NCBI RefSeq assembly: GCF_013378055.1
Contig: NZ_CP051130.1
Coordinates: forward strand, 1,488,001-1,552,000
Direction of reading: 5' to 3'
Source: Parasphingopyxis sp. CP4
GTDB taxonomy: Bacteria; Pseudomonadota; Alphaproteobacteria; Sphingomonadales; Sphingomonadaceae
DNA length: 64,000 nt
This document shows positions 62,529 through 64,000 of this stretch, piece after piece. The position numbers and the translations under genes were made by a program. A model generated the notes under the pieces. The model had not been told where the DNA came from and did no database searches. It worked only from the letters and a program-made list of their open reading frames with translations. Positions within the stretch are counted from its first letter, which is position 1; each line of letters opens with the position of its first letter.

Positions 62529-64000
62529 GCAGCTGCCGTGCCCTGCCGCGCGGACACCAGCCGCGAAACAATGATCATCGCGGGAAGCCCGATTGCGACC
62601 AGCATCAGCGAGGGCACAGCCGCCTGCGCGAGCCGCTCGTCCGACGCATAATTATGCGCGGTCACGGCGAGTGTCTCAAAGTCCAAAGGTCGCAAGATCA
62701 TCGTCGCGGGCAATTCCTTCATCACCTCTATGAACACCAAAAGCGCTGCTGTGGCTATACCGCCCTTGGCCAGTGGTAGATGGACGCGCAGGATGACGCC
62801 GGCAGGGCTCGCACCCAGCGATCGCGCCGCATGATCGAGGCTGGGCGATATCCGTCCGAGCGCGCTTTCCGCCGGGCCTATTGCGGCAGCCGCGAAGCGC
62901 GATTGATAGGCGAAGAGCAGCGCCGCCACCCCCGCACCGGCAATCACCGGAGCCGATGCGCCAAGGCTGGTGTCGAGCAGTGATTGGGTGAAGCTGAATA
63001 GCGCGAGCACACCGAGCGCCGCGACCGCACCCGGCACCGCATAGCCGGCATGCGCCGCACGCACGGCGGTTTGGGCAAAACGTCCGCCCGTCCGCGCCGC
63101 ATAGGCAGCGCCCAATCCCAACACAGCCGCGATCATCGCCGAGGCGCCGGCCAGGATCAGCGTACCGCGCAGCGCGTCATAGGGAATTCTGAGATACTCC
63201 AGATCAATGCTCAGCGCGATAAGCCGGGCACCGGGAATGATGAGGCCGATGATCAGCGGCGTCGCGCACAAAAGGCACACCAACCAGGCCTTGGCACCGG
63301 TCAGTTGCAGGCGCGGCGGTGGATTTTGCCGTCCACCGCGCTCGGCCACGCTCTGGCGCCGCCGGGCGGCCCGCTCACCGCCGAACAACAGCATCATTAC
63401 AAACAGCAATATGATCGCGAGCTGCGCTGCGGCGGCCGGTTCGCCAAAGGATCCCCAGGCCCGCAAAACACCAACCGTGAATGTCGGCGCGCCAAGGAAG
63501 TCGACCGCACCATAATCGGCCAGCGTTTCCATAATGGCGAGCGCAACACCGGCCATGATCCCCGGCCGGGCCAGCGGCAGTGCCACGCGCGAAAAGGATC
63601 GCCACGGCCCCGCGCCGAGGGTCCGCGCGGCATCGGCTGCCCCGGTGCCATGATTTTCGAAGGCCTGACGCGCGAGCAGGAACACATAGGGATAATAAGC
63701 AAAGGAGAAGACAAAACCGGCACCGATCAGCCCGCGAACGGTGGGCGCGACTCCGCCGGTCATTGCGTAAACCGGTCCGCCAGCCGCCGTCATCGATACC
63801 CAGGCATAGGCTGCGACATAAGTCGGCATGGCGAGCGGCAGCGCCAGTCCCCAAGTGAAAAACCCGCGACCGGGGAACTGGTATCGTGCAATCAGCCAGG
63901 CGGTCGGAACGCCCAACAACAGAATGCCAAGCCCGGTAATCGCGGCCAGCGCCAGAGAGTTCCATGCATACAGCGCGAGCTGGGTCTCGGCGAGATGCTG
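62525..64000 (-). CDS. Iron ABC transporter permease (FbpB-like), 5' end outside window
   Basis: The frame is open to the right edge (QHLAETQLALYAWNSLALA and onward), so the gene continues upstream beyond base 64000; about 491 residues are visible. It contains repeated hydrophobic helices and two EAA-type loops: FENHGTGAADAARTLGAGPWRSFSRVALPLARPG in the first half and LDHAARSLGASPAGVILRVHLPLAKGG in the second. Two permease modules in one chain are typical of FbpB/SfuB iron transporters. It is coupled to the ATPase gene through ATGA. The cognate periplasmic binding protein is not in the window and may lie upstream. Confidence 0.88.
   Translation of the reverse strand, partial: QHLAETQLALYAWNSLALAAITGLGILLLGVPTAWLIARYQFPGRGFFTWGLALPLAMPTYVAAYAWVSMTAAGGPVYAMTGGVAPTVRGLIGAGFVFSFAYYPYVFLLARQAFENHGTGAADAARTLGAGPWRSFSRVALPLARPGIMAGVALAIMETLADYGAVDFLGAPTFTVGVLRAWGSFGEPAAAAQLAIILLFVMMLLFGGERAARRRQSVAERGGRQNPPPRLQLTGAKAWLVCLLCATPLIIGLIIPGARLIALSIDLEYLRIPYDALRGTLILAGASAMIAAVLGLGAAYAARTGGRFAQTAVRAAHAGYAVPGAVAALGVLALFSFTQSLLDTSLGASAPVIAGAGVAALLFAYQSRFAAAAIGPAESALGRISPSLDHAARSLGASPAGVILRVHLPLAKGGIATAALLVFIEVMKELPATMILRPLDFETLAVTAHNYASDERLAQAAVPSLMLVAIGLPAMIIVSRLVSARQGTAAA

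Overview
The window is a GC-rich, densely coding piece of an alphaproteobacterial chromosome. Gene content points to the order Sphingomonadales: a complete hut operon, NodT-type efflux, carotenoid oxygenase, many acyl-CoA enzymes, a DUF3604/HupE group and SLC5-type sugar symporters. No rRNA gene, phage integrase, transposase or CRISPR array was seen. Almost every base lies in a gene, no gap exceeds 300 bases, and many neighbours overlap by 1 to 8 bases, so most genes sit in translationally coupled operons. The taxonomic placement is inferred from gene families, not from a marker gene.

Layout: 1-4.7 kb holds a glycosyltransferase tail, a PadR repressor with a likely operator, rarA, a mechanosensitive-type membrane protein, an RNase H-like protein and tRNA-Thr(TGT). 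4.9-5.9 kb is a nitronate monooxygenase. 5.9-11.3 kb (minus) is the histidine utilisation operon hutI-hutH-hutU-hutG, which converts histidine to glutamate. 11.4-14.2 kb holds a DUF4403 lipoprotein and an Old Yellow Enzyme homologue. 14.3-16.3 kb is a TIR/TolB-like/TPR protein that meets, tail to tail, a three-gene heme-peroxidase operon (16.3-19.4 kb: catalase-like protein, unknown protein, DyP peroxidase). An acyl-CoA synthetase follows.

21.4-29.0 kb (plus) carries an envelope trio (DUF3604 PHP-type lipoprotein, membrane-anchored parvulin, HupE/UreJ-like transporter), then a DhlA-type haloalkane dehalogenase, an exported metallo-beta-lactamase-fold hydrolase and a sodium:solute symporter. 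29-39.8 kb is a divergent galactoside-utilisation locus. The minus operon encodes GH36 alpha-galactosidase, GH42 beta-galactosidase, a Gfo/Idh oxidoreductase, an aldo/keto reductase and a TauD-like dioxygenase. The plus operon encodes a symporter, galT and galK. A lac-operator-like palindrome lies between them. Together they would free, import and phosphorylate galactose; galE is not in the window.

39.8-52.6 kb holds a DUF1295 membrane protein, a carotenoid cleavage oxygenase with a thiolase, a three-part RND efflux pump, a membrane adenylate/guanylate cyclase, an SDR and an MFS transporter. 52.6-61.4 kb is an acyl-CoA degradation region: SDR, two enoyl-CoA hydratases, two pairs of acyl-CoA dehydrogenase subunits (one member lacks the middle domain), a lactonase-like hydrolase and a thiolase, with a LiuR-like palindrome before the second pair. 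A clear terminator separates this from a minus-strand FbpBC-type iron ABC transporter that runs off the right edge.

The least explained and most interesting parts are the DUF3604-parvulin-HupE trio, the heme-peroxidase trio with an apparently altered catalase active site, the domain-deleted acyl-CoA dehydrogenase, and a 60-base AT-rich patch inside one symporter gene.
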